Shown one piece after another: positions 63,607 through 64,000 of a DNA stretch of 64,000 nucleotides. This DNA is from Vibrio pomeroyi. GTDB lineage: Bacteria > Pseudomonadota > Gammaproteobacteria > Enterobacterales > Vibrionaceae. A program made the position numbers and the translations under genes. Numbering within the stretch: the first letter of the stretch is position 1; each line of letters starts with the position of its first letter. The stretch lies in the NCBI RefSeq assembly GCF_024347595.1, contig NZ_AP025506.1, positions 682,001 through 746,000 of the forward strand. Direction: 5' to 3'. Under the pieces are notes generated by a model, which ran no database searches, had not been told where the DNA came from, and worked only from the letters and a program-made list of their open reading frames with translations.

Positions 63607-64000
63607 TTATTTATTAAAATTCGCAGGTTCTCTTGTTGCTTGTAATATCTCAAATTTTTGGTTTAGTTCAAGCGTTTCAACGTTAGCTTCACCAAATAGT
63701 CTTGCTAGTTTGACATCGTATCCGAGGTGTCGGTTGCCAATAACAATTAATTTGCCTCCATTGCTTAGAACATGCTTTGCATCACAGAACATTTGCCATG
63801 CAATGTGATCAGTAATCGCTTGTTGCTGATGGAATGGAGGGTTACACATTACTAAGTAAGTGCTGTTTTTCTTAAAACCATCTAAACAGTTGTTGGCAAT
63901 GAACTGGAAGTTACCTTCTTCACCAAGGTTATCCTTGACGTTTTGGCGTGCCGATTCCACCGCCATGAAGCTCTCATCAACACAAGTGATACGAGCCTGA
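63607..64000 (-). CDS. rlmG: 23S rRNA (guanine-1835-N2)-methyltransferase RlmG, C-terminal part
   Basis: Cut by the right edge; the visible 130 residues are the C-terminal part of the protein, about a third of the E. coli length. The catalytic motif NPPF is seen in LVMCNPPFHQQQA, and the SAM-binding end of the Rossmann domain in ARITCVDESFMAVESARQNV and GGKLIVIGNRHLGYD. RlmG methylates G1835 of 23S rRNA. The frame is open at the edge with no internal ATG needed. Operon context is outside the window. Confidence 0.9.
   Translation of the reverse strand, partial: QARITCVDESFMAVESARQNVKDNLGEEGNFQFIANNCLDGFKKNSTYLVMCNPPFHQQQAITDHIAWQMFCDAKHVLSNGGKLIVIGNRHLGYDVKLARLFGEANVETLELNQKFEILQATREPANFNK

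Noticed and set aside
1..64000. CRISPR array, prophage, tRNA or rRNA genes
   Set aside because: No regularly spaced repeats, phage structural genes, or tRNA/rRNA sequences other than tmRNA were seen.

Overview
The window reads as a chromosomal core segment of a marine Vibrio, most like the V. splendidus clade. Evidence: gene order ssrA-smpB-ratAB-bamE-recN-nadK-grpE and dnaK-dnaJ followed by minor pilins; an OmpK-type Tsx porin; the long 343-residue form of DapD; a PL7 alginate lyase; a tmRNA tag ANDENYALAA. Coding density is high and base composition even. The only clear mobile DNA is two adjacent insertion sequences at 15.8-18.4 kb. Both window ends cut genes: an M15 peptidase on the left, rlmG on the right.

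Layout. 0-5 kb: M15 peptidase, a four-repeat retropepsin-like secreted protein, tmRNA with SmpB (ribosome rescue), RatA/RnfH, BamE. 5-9 kb: SOS gene recN under a cluster of LexA boxes, NAD kinase, and grpE behind a near-perfect sigma-32 promoter. 9-16 kb: dicarboxylate symporter, secreted alginate lyase, dnaK and dnaJ (second sigma-32 promoter) with a hairpin-rich dnaK-dnaJ gap. 16-22 kb: an IS1111-group element sitting inside the dnaJ terminator, an IS3-family element 13 bp further on, then a type IV minor-pilin cluster (pilE-like gene divergent from fimT-pilW-pilX-pilV). 22-33 kb: AbgT transporter, CNNM/CorC-like protein, tadA, an unlisted 43-residue basic protein, mltF, and purL with a PurR box and structured leader. 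33-40 kb: dapD, marC, a two-gene operon (NifU-like scaffold plus GGGtGRT protein) with an elaborate RNA leader, SOS gene yebG, and a LysR regulator divergent from a TDT transporter. 40-50 kb: recC, recB, recD. 50-64 kb: argA, DUF2850 gene, mltA, tcdA/csdE/csdA sulfur-transfer genes, panE, ompK, a DUF4397 lipoprotein, yajG-ppiA-ampG, rlmG.

The most interesting locus is the leader of the NifU-like/GGGtGRT operon (37.03-37.30 kb, minus strand). A sequence with the conserved features of the fluoride (crcB) riboswitch is followed by a second domain of about 150 nt closed by a perfect 9-bp stem. The 3' strand of that stem can instead form a perfect 10-bp helix with the ribosome-binding region of the operon. 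This is the architecture of a translational riboswitch, so the leader may be a tandem fluoride plus second-ligand switch on genes of unknown function. Other candidates for follow-up: the IS1111-group element, whose 3' noncoding region carries an 8-nt match to the terminator it has split (a possible guide RNA); a secreted protein with two intact and two catalytically dead retropepsin repeats; a three-tier stem upstream of purL; and the small basic protein beside tadA.
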